Under the pieces are notes generated by a model, which had not been told where the DNA came from, made no database searches, and was given only the letters and a program-made list of their open reading frames with translations. From contig CP126168.1 in the NCBI GenBank assembly GCA_032881465.1, positions 1,922,001-1,986,000 of the forward strand: a stretch of DNA of 64,000 nt. The letters run 5' to 3'. A program made the position numbers and the translations under genes. Shown piece by piece: positions 36,919 to 46,119 of this stretch (its first letter is position 1; the number at the start of each line of letters is the position of its first letter). This stretch comes from Parvibaculaceae bacterium PLY_AMNH_Bact1. GTDB taxonomy: Bacteria; Pseudomonadota; Alphaproteobacteria; Parvibaculales; Parvibaculaceae.

Positions 36919-38304
36919 CTACAACAACACAATCGCGGCTAGCCCCAAGAACGCGAAAAACCCAACTACGTCTGTAACAGTCGTCACGAAAACGCTGGAG
37001 GCAACCGCAGGGTCAATCCCAAATCGATCAAGGCCCAGTGGCACAAGAATACCCGCGAGGCCCGCCATGATCATATTAATCACCATGGCTGCAGCAAGCA
37101 CGCCTCCGAGAAGCAGGTCCTGAAACCAGAACGCCCCCACGACACCCATCAAGATCGCAAACAAGACCCCATTCAAAAATCCGACAAGAACTTCACGGGT
37201 GACGATGCGGCTTGTGTTGATCGGCACCAGATCCCGTGTTGCCAGCGCCCGGACCGCCACCGTCATGGTCTGCGTCCCTGCATTCCCGCCCATCGACGCC
37301 ACAATCGGCATCAGGACCGCAAGCGCCACCATTGACTGAATGGTGCCTTCAAACAGTGCGATGACAACCGACGCCAAAATTGCCGTGAGCAGATTGACAA
37401 ACAACCAAGAGAAGCGATTGCGGGTAGTCTCTACAACGGTATCGGAAACACTTTCCTCTGACACAATACCACCCAGGCGGCGGATGTCTTCGCTCGCTTC
37501 GTCAGCAATAACTGCGACAACATCATCCACCGTGACCACACCGACGAGACGTTCGTTCTCGTCAACGACAGCTGCGGAAATCAGGTCATACTTCTCAAAC
37601 TGTAACGCCACATCTTCCTGGTCGGTCTCAGCAGGAATAAGCGTTTGCTCCACATCCATCATATCTTCTATCGGGACCGGTCTCTTAGTCCGCATAATTC
37701 TCGACAGAGGGACAGTCCCGATGGGCCGGTAGGAAGGATCAACAACAAAAATTTCGTAGAATTCGTCCGGCAAATCCTGGGCTTCCCGGAGATAGTCGAT
37801 GGTCTGCCCCACATCCCAGAACGGCGGCACAGCAACAAGGTCACGCTGCATAATCCGACCAGCGCTATCCTCGGGATATTCGAGCGAGCGCTCAATCGCG
37901 GCACGCTCCTGCGCAGGCACCTGTTCGAGCACTTCGCGTTGCTCTTCCGCCGGCATATCTTCGAGAATGTAGACCGCGTCATCAGAGTCCATTTCCTGGA
38001 CCGCAGCAGCAATGTCTTCTGGCGCCATGAGCTCAATGACGTCATCGCGCACAGCTTCTTCAAGCTCACTGAGAACGTCCGGCTCAAGATCAGAGCCAAG
38101 CGCCTGAACCAGCGCCCGGAGTTCGTCCGACCGGACCAACTCCAACAGCTCCGCCTGATCAGCAGGACGGAGCGGCATCACCAAAGACCGAACAGCCTCT
38201 TCATCTCCCCGATCCAGTGCACGAACGATCTCGCCCACAAAGGCTGGGGTCAGCGGCGCATCCCACTCCTCTGTCTGGCTGGAAAGCTGTGTTGTATCTG
38301 TCAC
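36919..38304 (-). CDS. mgtE: Magnesium transporter MgtE
   Basis: This 461-residue protein has the MgtE order. A superhelical N domain (ADQAELLELVRSDELRALVQAL ... YPEDSAGRIMQRD, about 40-160) is followed by two CBS domains (about 165-285, with VVDENERLVGVVTVDDVV). Five membrane segments follow from about 320, with the pore signature MGGNAGTQTMTVAVRALATRDL. It is a Mg2+ channel gated by cytosolic Mg2+. It starts at GTG 38304, with CAGGGA upstream. No Mg riboswitch is seen in the 5' leader. Confidence 0.93.
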   Translation of the reverse strand: MTDTTQLSSQTEEWDAPLTPAFVGEIVRALDRGDEEAVRSLVMPLRPADQAELLELVRSDELRALVQALGSDLEPDVLSELEEAVRDDVIELMAPEDIAAAVQEMDSDDAVYILEDMPAEEQREVLEQVPAQERAAIERSLEYPEDSAGRIMQRDLVAVPPFWDVGQTIDYLREAQDLPDEFYEIFVVDPSYRPIGTVPLSRIMRTKRPVPIEDMMDVEQTLIPAETDQEDVALQFEKYDLISAAVVDENERLVGVVTVDDVVAVIADEASEDIRRLGGIVSEESVSDTVVETTRNRFSWLFVNLLTAILASVVIALFEGTIQSMVALAVLMPIVASMGGNAGTQTMTVAVRALATRDLVPINTSRIVTREVLVGFLNGVLFAILMGVVGAFWFQDLLLGGVLAAAMVINMIMAGLAGILVPLGLDRFGIDPAVASSVFVTTVTDVVGFFAFLGLAAIVLL

Positions 38305-38449
38305 GTGAGCAATGTCCCTGAAAGAGCGCTGATCAGATGCCGTACAGGGGTAAAACCGAGGATTGGCGCCCGATTCACCCGCTGGCGGAGTGTGCGCGAA
38401 ACAAGCCCCATTTGCTACCGCAGGCCTGGCACAAGAGACGAATTTCCAC

Positions 38450-38479
38450 AAAAAAAGCCGAGGCGAACCCCGGCTTTTT
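38450..38479 (-). terminator. Strong UUCG-capped terminator after tRNA-Leu
   Basis: On the minus strand AAAAAGCCGGGG – TTCG – CCTCGGCTTTTTTT forms a long stem with a UUCG tetraloop and a T-run. It lies 8 bp after the tRNA. Confidence 0.9.
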
Positions 38480-38487
38480 GTCAGTCA

Positions 38488-38574
38488 TGGTGCGGACGAG
38501 AAGACTCGAACTTCCACGGGTTTTACCCCACAGCGACCTCAACGCTGCGCGTCTACCAATTCCGCCACGTCCGC
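38488..38574 (-). tRNA. tRNA-Leu (anticodon GAG)
   Basis: The gene is 87 nt including encoded CCA. The acceptor stem is GCGGACG / CGTCCGC, followed by the discriminator A and CCA. The D-arm has GGCGGAATTGGTAGACGCG. The anticodon stem is CAGCG / CGCTG with loop TTGAGGT, giving anticodon GAG for CUC/CUU. The long variable arm TGGGGTAAAACCCGT is as expected for leucine, and the T-loop is TTCGAGTC. Confidence 0.96.
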
Positions 38575-38689
38575 AAAACACATGACTGGTAGGAAGGCGC
38601 TCATGTAACAAATCAACGGCCTGTCGGCAAGCCTTCTCTTCGACACAAACACGCTTTTAATTGCCTGAATTTGCTTGGTTTTTCAGAAA

Positions 38690-39493
38690 TTAAATGCCGT
38701 CACCATCCATATTGATCGGCAAGTGGATGCCACACTCGTCCTTATCACTGCCCTTCCAGCGGCCATCGCGGTAATCACCACCTTCAGGCACACGGTCCGT
38801 GCAGGGCATGCAGCCGATTGACCGGTAGCCATCCTTCACCAATGGGTGCTTGGGGAGCTTGTTGTCGACCAGGTACTTGTTGAGCTCATCTTCACCCCAG
38901 AACGACAGTGGATTGATTTTAAACCGCGTCGCCCCTTGATGCCTGATACCTTCAACCTCACGGACCGCTTCTTCTTCAATCGGATCCATGGTTGTACGTG
39001 TCGACGTCTGAAAGCGCTTGCGTCCAGTGATTGACGCCTTAAACGGCGCTAAAGCCCGCTCAAGCGGCAGGACTTTCCGCACGAAACAACAGGCATCCTG
39101 GTCCTGGTTCCACAAGCCACCATGCGGGTCTTGCGCCTCCAAATCAGATGGAAGAGGACCGATTGCCCGCAGGTCGGTCAGTCCAAGTTTTTCCTGGAGC
39201 CGATCGCGGTACCGCAAGGTCTCCCCGAAGAGCTTACCTGTGTTCAAAAAGACAACAGGAACCGTCGGGTCAATCTCTGCCACCATATGAAGCAGAACAG
39301 CAGACTCAGCACCAAACGATGACACAACGGCTATCTCGCCGGGAAACTCGTGCTTGATCAGCGCTTCCAGCAAGGGCCCACCAACCAGTCCCGCATATTT
39401 CTCGCGCAGATCGGTCAGCTGGTCCGACGACACAGTTTCTGTGTCCATCATTGCCGGCCGTTCCTGTGCTTCCTTCAATTCAGCAACACTCAT
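38690..39493 (-). CDS. cysH: Adenylyl-sulfate (APS) reductase, assimilatory, 4Fe-4S type
   Basis: This 267-residue protein has the nucleotide-binding SSFGAESAVLLHM and the cluster ligands CCFVRKVLPL and CMPCTDRV, the CC...CxxC arrangement of APS reductases. The TGRKRFQTSTR segment (substrate Arg) and a catalytic Cys in DECGIHLP close the list. The enzyme reduces APS to sulfite with thioredoxin. The start is ATG 39493, which overlaps the siroheme synthase stop by ATGA. ATG 39502 is the other possible start. In relatives cysI lies between the two, but not here. Confidence 0.92.
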   Translation of the reverse strand: MSVAELKEAQERPAMMDTETVSSDQLTDLREKYAGLVGGPLLEALIKHEFPGEIAVVSSFGAESAVLLHMVAEIDPTVPVVFLNTGKLFGETLRYRDRLQEKLGLTDLRAIGPLPSDLEAQDPHGGLWNQDQDACCFVRKVLPLERALAPFKASITGRKRFQTSTRTTMDPIEEEAVREVEGIRHQGATRFKINPLSFWGEDELNKYLVDNKLPKHPLVKDGYRSIGCMPCTDRVPEGGDYRDGRWKGSDKDECGIHLPINMDGDGI

Positions 39494-40047
39494 GACAGCC
39501 ATCCTTGTTGATCGATGAATGAATCGGTTCTTCGGGAAACGTCGTCGAGTGGCAGGCCTTCCGCCCGCCACGCCTGACGCATCTCACCAATCTGGTCCAA
39601 CCGTCCTGACCATTCCGGCCCGAACAGCACCTCAAGATGTCGCCGCAAACGCCGCGCCAGTCCCGGCGATTTACCACCAGTAGAGATTGTCATCGTGAGG
39701 TCACCGCGCCGCACCATTGAGGGCACATGAAAATCACAGAGCGGCTTCACATCTTCGATATTGACCAGCACGCCCATGGAGCGAGCACGACTGGCCAAGT
39801 CCTCGCCCTCGGCATCTGGCAGGCCAGCACCAAATACAAGTCCCGCAGCCTTCAGGTCAGCATCGTCTGGTTGGGCGCCAACCAAACGCTGTCCGGCGAG
39901 CGCTGTTAGTTCCTTGCTGGGCGCTGAGCAATACACACGAACGACAGCACCGGCTGCGTCCAGTAGCTGCAGGCGACGCAGCACCAGCTCCCCCTCTCCA
40001 ACGAGGACGGTCGTACCAGCGCTAACATCAAATACGATGGGCAGCAT
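39490..40047 (-). CDS. cysG: Siroheme synthase, precorrin-2 dehydrogenase/ferrochelatase domain only
   Basis: This 185-residue protein corresponds to the N-terminal (Met8p-like) half of CysG. It has the NAD-binding start MLPIVFDVSAGTTVLVGEGELVLRRLQLLDAAGA. VNIEDVKPLCDFHVPSMVRRGDLTMTISTGGKSPGLARRLR carries the catalytic Asp region. The SAM methyltransferase half (CobA) is not fused. It oxidises precorrin-2 and inserts iron to make siroheme for sulfite reductase, which fits the coupled APS reductase downstream. Confidence 0.9.
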   Translation of the reverse strand: MLPIVFDVSAGTTVLVGEGELVLRRLQLLDAAGAVVRVYCSAPSKELTALAGQRLVGAQPDDADLKAAGLVFGAGLPDAEGEDLASRARSMGVLVNIEDVKPLCDFHVPSMVRRGDLTMTISTGGKSPGLARRLRRHLEVLFGPEWSGRLDQIGEMRQAWRAEGLPLDDVSRRTDSFIDQQGWLS

Positions 40048-40221
40048 TGAGCCTACCTCCGAACTGCCACCCTGGAATTTGGGCAGCCTTTATTGTCCAC
40101 AGAGATAGGCCGGAAATTAACAAATTTCAACTAGAGAACGTGAAATAGATTATATTACACAAAAATACTGAGAAATATGGCAACCAAGTGCTTTCAGCGT
40201 TTTTTTGGGCTTCAAGACGCG

Positions 40222-40240
40222 AAAAACCGCCCTTTAGCGG
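40222..40240 (-). terminator. Terminator hairpin overlapping the FliN-like stop codon
   Basis: On the minus strand CCGC – TAAAGG – GCGG is followed by TTTTT. The gene's TAA stop (40234-40236) forms the start of the loop, so the coding end and the terminator coincide. The stem is only 4 bp of pure GC. Confidence 0.55.
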
Positions 40241-40476
40241 ATGGAACTAGCCTGACTGATCTTTTCTGTAATGGAGACCGCAATCCGGTCTTCTTGGACG
40301 ACAATTTCGCCCCGTGCGATCGGAATATTATTGGCCATAATCCAGACCTCATCATCCTGATGCGCATCCAACTCAATAACCGCGCCACGCCCCATCTTCA
40401 GAAGCTGATTGATGGGCATTTTCGAGCGTCCTATGACGACCGAAAGCTCAACATAAACTTTGTCTACAGCGTTCAC
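40234..40476 (-). CDS. Orphan FliN/SpoA-domain protein
   Basis: This 80-residue protein is almost exactly one SpoA (FliM/FliN C-terminal) domain. VYVELSVVIGRSKMPINQLLKMGRGAVIELD is followed by VWIMANNIPIARGEIVVQEDRIAVSITE, with the LG..M and IARGE features of FliN. FliN forms the C ring that switches flagellar rotation. It lacks the N-terminal 30-40 residues most FliN proteins have, and no flagellar gene is nearby. AGGAAC precedes the GTG start at 40476. It could be a second FliN, a regulator or a relic in active use. It is called FliN-like and not fliN. Confidence 0.8.
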   Translation of the reverse strand: MNAVDKVYVELSVVIGRSKMPINQLLKMGRGAVIELDAHQDDEVWIMANNIPIARGEIVVQEDRIAVSITEKISQASSIR

Positions 40477-40561
40477 AGATAGAGTTCCTACGACGGAAAG
40501 AACCGGCGGGACACATCCCGCTCTTGGAATAAAAGGCAGTTTTTCATGCTAGAGTTAGCGC

Positions 40562-41245
40562 ATGGTTAATCCCTTAAATACAGCCAAAAAAACTCCTGTT
40601 CAATCGCTTGACTGGATAGTCTCTGACACACTGGTTCCCTATGCCGATGCGCTCAGCTTCATGGAAAACCGGGCTGCGGAGATTGCAGCAGGCACAGCAA
40701 ATGAGTGCGTCTGGTTGCTAGAGCATCCGCCGACCTACACCGCCGGAACGAGCGCAAAGTCCGAAGATCTGCTCACACCAGAGCGGTTCCCGGTCTTTGA
40801 AACCGGGCGTGGAGGCCAATACACCTATCATGGCCCCGGACAGCGCGTCGGCTATGTAATGCTGAACCTGAAAGAGCGTGGACCAGACGTAAGAGGATTT
40901 GTCCGCAATCTGGAAGAATGGCTAATTCAAACCCTTGCCACCTTCAACGTGAAGGGTGAGCGCCGCGATGACCGCGTCGGCGTTTGGGTCCAACGTCCAG
41001 AACTTGGCCCCTCAAAAGAAGATAAAATCGCAGCCATCGGTGTCCGTGTCCGTAAATGGGTGACGTTCCACGGCGTCAGTCTCAACATCAACCCTGATCT
41101 GGAGCACTTCTCCGGCATTATCCCGTGCGGTGTTTCCGAGCACGGTGTAACAAGCTTGGAAAACCTCGGACAGATCGTCTCAAACGCCGAAGTCGACATC
41201 GTAATGAAGCGGAAATTCGAAGAGATATTTCAGAGCGCTTCATAA
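40562..41245 (+). CDS. lipB: Octanoyl-[ACP]:protein N-octanoyltransferase
   Basis: This 227-residue enzyme has [44 protein letters not shown] (the substrate cavity) and [44 protein letters not shown], with the catalytic Lys in an AIGV..KW region and the catalytic Cys in IPCGV. It moves octanoyl groups from acyl carrier protein to lipoyl domains, the first step of lipoate synthesis. Its 3' end overlaps the convergent bactofilin-like gene by 16 bp. Confidence 0.95.
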   Translation: MVNPLNTAKKTPVQSLDWIVSDTLVPYADALSFMENRAAEIAAGTANECVWLLEHPPTYTAGTSAKSEDLLTPERFPVFETGRGGQYTYHGPGQRVGYVMLNLKERGPDVRGFVRNLEEWLIQTLATFNVKGERRDDRVGVWVQRPELGPSKEDKIAAIGVRVRKWVTFHGVSLNINPDLEHFSGIIPCGVSEHGVTSLENLGQIVSNAEVDIVMKRKFEEIFQSAS

Positions 41246-42228
41246 CGGACCCGGCCCGCAATCAATATGCCGCCAATGCCGAGCGCAATTGAGACAAACC
41301 AGAAAAATCCACCGAGCACCGGTACGCCCGCTCCTGCCCAGAGCACAAGGGACCCAATAACGACCAACGCGAGACGCCGGCCTGAACCATCGCCGAACTC
41401 AAGGCCCGCGAGGTCCACAAGAAAGCCCCCAATAATTATGGCTGCAGTGACCATGCCCGCGCAGAAAACCACGCCGTAGAGGACGATCAGAAGAAAAGCG
41501 AACGGAATCCCGATTATCGTGAACGCAGCAAACACGGCAACGACGGGAAGCCCGAGCATCCAGACAAGCCCATAAAAGATGGCAAGCGCAGGGCTGCCGG
41601 ACGCAGCCACTTGAAGCTTGTCAGACCAACGTGGAGCGACGAATACCAGGATGCCTGCAAAGATGGCGAGCACAAGGGCGCCTGGAAGCGTAAGCTCCAG
41701 AGAGACATTGTCTGCTCCCCGCTCTTCCCAACGGCCGCGCCAATCCTCCGGTATTTCTGACACCTGACCAGTGTCATCGGAAAAGAAGTGGCTCTCTGTC
41801 TGCCCATCAACCCGCGCGTCTTCCGCTATCTCTGCAGGTGAGCTGGTGTAGTAGGTTAGGTTTCCATCGATTTCTGTATCAGGCCCCAAAACCAAGTCAA
41901 CCGCCCAAACCGACACATCCCCATCAACCGGACCGTTGAGCAACACCGACTGCCCGCGAATATCCAGATCGCCGTCGACCACGCCATCAACCACAACGCG
42001 CCGCCCCGCAAGCCACGCATCGCCTTCAACGGTCGCATCATCAGCAATGACAATCGAATCCCCCGACGCGCGCAGGTCGCTTTCAACATCTTCGGAGATA
42101 ACGACGTCCGCGCCAGCCAGGAACAAGGCTCCCTCGCTCTGCCACCGAACGGTAGATTCTTCTGCCAAAGCGAACGTTGGAAACGCCAGGAGCGCAATGA
42201 AAAGCGAAGCGACAGCGTTCCGTATCAT
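41230..42228 (-). CDS. Exported bactofilin-like repeat protein with membrane domain
   Basis: This 332-residue protein has a signal peptide ([22 protein letters not shown]). A periplasmic right-handed beta-helix-like region follows (about 30-140), with repeating ‘V-x-G-D-x-x-x-x-G’ strands: [36 protein letters not shown] and VDGQTES. The C-terminal half (about 180-330) has four or more membrane segments ending in RVRYEAL. The repeat is the pattern of polymer-forming bactofilins, which are normally cytosolic, whereas this one is exported. The function is unknown. Confidence 0.75.
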   Translation of the reverse strand: MIRNAVASLFIALLAFPTFALAEESTVRWQSEGALFLAGADVVISEDVESDLRASGDSIVIADDATVEGDAWLAGRRVVVDGVVDGDLDIRGQSVLLNGPVDGDVSVWAVDLVLGPDTEIDGNLTYYTSSPAEIAEDARVDGQTESHFFSDDTGQVSEIPEDWRGRWEERGADNVSLELTLPGALVLAIFAGILVFVAPRWSDKLQVAASGSPALAIFYGLVWMLGLPVVAVFAAFTIIGIPFAFLLIVLYGVVFCAGMVTAAIIIGGFLVDLAGLEFGDGSGRRLALVVIGSLVLWAGAGVPVLGGFFWFVSIALGIGGILIAGRVRYEAL

Positions 42229-42293
42229 GTGTTCAAGCTCCAGACTGACCAGAAAGACATACCATATTTAAGTGTTAGTTCAGAAAGAACAAC

Positions 42294-42318
42294 GCCCGCC
42301 AGGAAAAACCGGACGGGC
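42294..42318 (-). terminator. Probable terminator of pccA
   Basis: On the minus strand GCCCGTCCGG – TTTTT – CCTGGCGGGC forms a 10-bp stem with one mismatch, then GTTGTTCTTTC. It starts 26 bp after the pccA stop. Confidence 0.6.
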
Positions 42319-42343
42319 GCTGAAACAATCACAAGCGAGATCA

Positions 42344-44368
42344 TCATTCGAACTCGATGATCACCTCATCCACCTGAAGGCTGTCCCCGGCTGCCGCTGA
42401 AATCTCTGCAACAACACTGTCCCGTTCTGCACGGAGAATGTTCTCCATCTTCATCGCTTCAACAACGGCGAGAGTCTGCCCCACTTTCACTTCCTGCCCA
42501 ACTTCAACATTGATGGACACCACCAAACCTGGCATCGGGCACAGGAGATACTTAGACGTATCTGCCTCAACCTTCTCTGGCATGAACTGAGCGAGCTCAT
42601 GTGCGTTCTTCGTGCGGACCGCCGCATTAACGGTCGAGCCACGATATGTCAGGTTGTAGCCCTGAAGACCACGGGCACGTTCGGCCTGAAGTACAATTGG
42701 CTCACCGTCAATGACGCCTTCAAAAACGACATCACCAGGGCGCCATTCGCTGGCAACAGTATGGCGACTACGCTCACTGCCATCTTCGTTCTGAAGGATC
42801 ACAATCAGCTGCTCTTCCTCCGGCTCCGTCCGTAGGTGAATGGTGTGCTCTTTGTCGAGCGCCACAACCCAGTCTTCCGGTAGGAAGCGCGGACGGTTTG
42901 GCAACTGCCCCGTGATCTCCGTCGCGCGCAGCGCATGGATTTCATTCATGAATGCCGCCGCGAGAACGAGCTTGTCCGCCCTTTCAGGTGATACAGCCAC
43001 ACCTTCAAATCCGTCGGGATATTCATCCGCTATAAAGCCAGTATTGATATTCCCTGACCGGAAGCGTTCATGCTCCATGATCGCACCAAGGAACGGGATA
43101 TTGTGTTGGATGCCTTCAATGTAGAATGCGTCCAGGGCGTCCGACATGGCATCTACTGCTTCCTCACGAGTAGCAGCGTGCGTACAGAGTTTCGCGATCA
43201 TCGGATCATAGTAGAGCGAAATCTCACCGCCCTCATAGACACCTGTATCGTTCCGAACGGTGACACCATTCTCCGAGGTCACCTCCGCTGGTGGCTGATA
43301 GCGGCTCAAACGACCGATCGACGGCAGGAAGCCACGATAAGGGTCTTCGGCATAAATCCGGCTTTCGATCGCCCATCCATTGAGTTTCACGTCGTCCTGC
43401 TTGATCGAGAGTTTCTCGCCTGCAGCAACCCGGATCATCTGCTCAACCAGATCAATACCGGTAATAAGTTCTGTGACAGGATGCTCAACCTGAAGGCGTG
43501 TGTTCATTTCAAGGAAGTAGAAATTCCGATCCTTGTCGACGATGAACTCAACCGTACCCGCACTCTGATAGTTGACGGCTTTCGCAAGTGCGACAGCCTG
43601 CTCGCCCATCTCTTTGCGTGTGGCTTCATCAAGAAACGGGCTTGGCGCTTCTTCAATCACCTTCTGGTTACGACGCTGGATGGAACACTCACGTTCACCC
43701 ACATAGATCGCATCCGTTCCATCCGCCATCACCTGAATTTCGATGTGACGTGGCTCGGTAACAAACTTCTCAATAAAGATGCGATCATCGCCAAAGCTCG
43801 ACACCGCTTCATTGATTGCTGATTGAAAACCTTCCGCGACATCATCCGCAGACCACGCAATGCGCATGCCCTTACCGCCCCCGCCAGCGGATGCCTTCAT
43901 CATCACCGGGTAACCGACGTCGCCGGCAATTTTCAGAGCTTCTTCAGTGTCCTTAATGACACCAAGATGGCCCGGAACCGTATTCACCTTTGCTTTGTCA
44001 GCAAATTTCTTGGAGGCGATCTTGTCTCCCATCACCTGTATGGCTTCGACATTTGGACCGATGAAGGCGATGCCTTCTTTCTTTAGCAATTCGGCAAATG
44101 CGGCATTTTCTGACAGGAAGCCATAACCGGGATGAACAGCCTCCGCGCCAGTATCTTTTACCGCCTGAAGAATTTTTTCCATCACCAGATAAGATTCAGC
44201 AGACGCCGCAGGTCCGATATTGACGGCTTCATCCGCCATCTCGACATGCAGTGCATCCTTGTCGGCATCTGAATAGACAGCAACGGTTGCGATGCCCATC
44301 TTCTTTGCCGTCTTCATCACCCGGCACGCGATTTCGCCTCGGTTGGCGATCAGGATCTTTTTAAACAT
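42344..44368 (-). CDS. pccA: Propionyl-CoA carboxylase, biotin-carrying alpha subunit
   Basis: This 674-residue protein has a biotin carboxylase domain (about 1-450). It starts MFKKILIANRGEIACRVMKTAKK and contains KASAGGGGKGMRIAW and FLEMNTRLQVEHPVTEL. A BT/linker domain follows, typical of propionyl-CoA carboxylases (PNRPRFLPEDWVVALDKEHTIHLR). The C-terminal biotinyl domain has VVEAMKMEN as biotin site. Together with PccB it turns propionyl-CoA into methylmalonyl-CoA, used for odd-chain, valine, isoleucine and cholesterol carbon. It lies 12 bp after pccB. Confidence 0.93.
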   Translation of the reverse strand: MFKKILIANRGEIACRVMKTAKKMGIATVAVYSDADKDALHVEMADEAVNIGPAASAESYLVMEKILQAVKDTGAEAVHPGYGFLSENAAFAELLKKEGIAFIGPNVEAIQVMGDKIASKKFADKAKVNTVPGHLGVIKDTEEALKIAGDVGYPVMMKASAGGGGKGMRIAWSADDVAEGFQSAINEAVSSFGDDRIFIEKFVTEPRHIEIQVMADGTDAIYVGERECSIQRRNQKVIEEAPSPFLDEATRKEMGEQAVALAKAVNYQSAGTVEFIVDKDRNFYFLEMNTRLQVEHPVTELITGIDLVEQMIRVAAGEKLSIKQDDVKLNGWAIESRIYAEDPYRGFLPSIGRLSRYQPPAEVTSENGVTVRNDTGVYEGGEISLYYDPMIAKLCTHAATREEAVDAMSDALDAFYIEGIQHNIPFLGAIMEHERFRSGNINTGFIADEYPDGFEGVAVSPERADKLVLAAAFMNEIHALRATEITGQLPNRPRFLPEDWVVALDKEHTIHLRTEPEEEQLIVILQNEDGSERSRHTVASEWRPGDVVFEGVIDGEPIVLQAERARGLQGYNLTYRGSTVNAAVRTKNAHELAQFMPEKVEADTSKYLLCPMPGLVVSINVEVGQEVKVGQTLAVVEAMKMENILRAERDSVVAEISAAAGDSLQVDEVIIEFE

Positions 44369-44380
44369 TTGATCGCCCCC

Positions 44381-45913
44381 TTAAAGCGGAATGTTGTCGT
44401 GTTTTTTCCAAGGATTTTCGAGCTCTTTGTCTCGCAGCACTGCCAGCGCCCGGGCGATCCGTGGTCGCGTATTGTGAGGCATGATTACCTCATCAATATA
44501 CCCACGCTCTGCCGCCTTGAACGGGTTGAGAAAGCGGTCTTCATACTCGGCAGTGTGTTCTGCGATTTTCTCTTCATCGTTGATGTCTTTGCGGTGGATA
44601 ATTTCCACTGCCCCCTTCGCACCCATCACGGCCACTTCCGCCGTCGGCCAAGCATAGTTAACATCACCCCGCAGGTGGGTTGACGCCATCACCACATAGG
44701 CACCGCCATAAGCTTTGCGCGTGATCACTGTGATCTTCGGCACGGTCGCTTCGGCATAGGCATAAAGAAGCTTCGCACCGTGCTTGATAAGGCCGCCATA
44801 TTCCTGCGACGTCCCGGGCAGGAAGCCTGGAACATCGACGAGCGTGACAATCGGAATATCAAAGCAGTCACAGAAGCGAACGAACCGTGCTGCTTTCCGG
44901 CTGGCGTCGCTGTCCAGTACGCCTGCCAGGGTCATCGGTTGGTTGGCGACAAAGCCAACCGTCCGACCTTCAATACGTCCAAAGCCTGTGATGATGTTCT
45001 TCGCAAAACTCTCTTGGATCTCGAAGAAGTCACCTTCATCAATGAGCTTTAGAACCAACTCCTTCATATCGTAAGGCATATTGGGATTGCTCGGGATGAG
45101 CGTGTCGAGCGAGGGTTCCACGCGATCCTGATCATCAAAGAAAGGCCGTTCGGGCACATCCGAACGATTGGACGCGGGCAGGTAGTCGATCAAGCGACGA
45201 ACCTGGCTCATAGCAACCACATCATTTTCAAAAGCACCATCGGCAACAGAAGACTTGGTTGAGTGAACAGACGCACCTCCAAGCTCCTCGGAGGTCACTT
45301 CCTCATTGGTAACCGTCTTCACAACATCTGGCCCTGTAACAAACATGTAGGACGTGTCTTTGACCATGAAGATGAAGTCGGTCATCGCTGGTGAATAAAC
45401 GTCACCACCAGCGCAAGGCCCCATGATCACAGAAATCTGCGGAATGACACCGGATGCCAACACATTGCGACTAAACACTTCGCCATAGCCGCCAAGTGCA
45501 TCAACACCTTCCTGGATACGGGCGCCACCGGCATCAAACAGGCCGACAATGGGCGCGCCCATTTTGAGCGCCATATCTTGAACCTTATTGATCTTCTTCG
45601 CGTGGTTGCGCGAAAGAGAGCCGCCCATCACCGTGAAATCTTTGGCAAACAGGTAGACAGGACGGCCATTGACCGTACCCCATCCGGTGACGACTCCATC
45701 GCCGGGCACCTTCTGGCCTTCCATGCCAAAATCGTAGCAATCATGTTCAACGAACATGTCGAACTCTTCGAAACTGCCCTCGTCCAGCAGCAGGCTGATC
45801 CGCTCGCGAGCGGTGAGCTTGCCTTTGCTGTGTTGGGAGTCGATCCGCCGCTCGCCACCACCTAATCTGGCCACGGCGCGTCGTTCTTCTAGCTGACGAA
45901 TAATTTCTTTCAT
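44381..45913 (-). CDS. pccB: Propionyl-CoA carboxylase, beta (carboxyltransferase) subunit
   Basis: This 510-residue carboxyltransferase begins [21 protein letters not shown]. Blocks are [66 protein letters not shown] (acyl-CoA site) and [18 protein letters not shown]. The wording and length match PccB rather than AccD. GAGGGGG precedes ATG 45913. It is cotranscribed with pccA. The 206-bp gap upstream contains a small inverted repeat (CCCATT – TGCC – AATGGG at 46054-46069) of unknown role. Confidence 0.93.
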   Translation of the reverse strand: MKEIIRQLEERRAVARLGGGERRIDSQHSKGKLTARERISLLLDEGSFEEFDMFVEHDCYDFGMEGQKVPGDGVVTGWGTVNGRPVYLFAKDFTVMGGSLSRNHAKKINKVQDMALKMGAPIVGLFDAGGARIQEGVDALGGYGEVFSRNVLASGVIPQISVIMGPCAGGDVYSPAMTDFIFMVKDTSYMFVTGPDVVKTVTNEEVTSEELGGASVHSTKSSVADGAFENDVVAMSQVRRLIDYLPASNRSDVPERPFFDDQDRVEPSLDTLIPSNPNMPYDMKELVLKLIDEGDFFEIQESFAKNIITGFGRIEGRTVGFVANQPMTLAGVLDSDASRKAARFVRFCDCFDIPIVTLVDVPGFLPGTSQEYGGLIKHGAKLLYAYAEATVPKITVITRKAYGGAYVVMASTHLRGDVNYAWPTAEVAVMGAKGAVEIIHRKDINDEEKIAEHTAEYEDRFLNPFKAAERGYIDEVIMPHNTRPRIARALAVLRDKELENPWKKHDNIPL

Positions 45914-46119
45914 GAAGCCCCCTCTGTGCAGCTTGAGGCATACCCCCAAGAGCCGGCTTATTGTATTGGAAGACCACCTTAGACGAATGCTACCCAGGCT
46001 TCCAAAGCCGCCCGGTCCGGGTCCATAAGGCGCTTTGAATAGCACCGAAAATGCCCATTTGCCAATGGGTTATCGCCTTTTCATGGGCAACGCCGAAGAG
46101 CGCCAAATGACGTAGCGAC

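Noticed and set aside
36919-38451. Longer mgtE start reaching 38451
   Set aside because: The extension (MWKFVSCARP...) runs into the tRNA terminator region and is not conserved; GTG 38304 fits the family start.
46054-46069. CCCATT – TGCC – AATGGG hairpin between the ATP12 and pccB genes
   Set aside because: The stem is only 6 bp and the following bases are not a clear T-run; too weak to call a terminator or operator.
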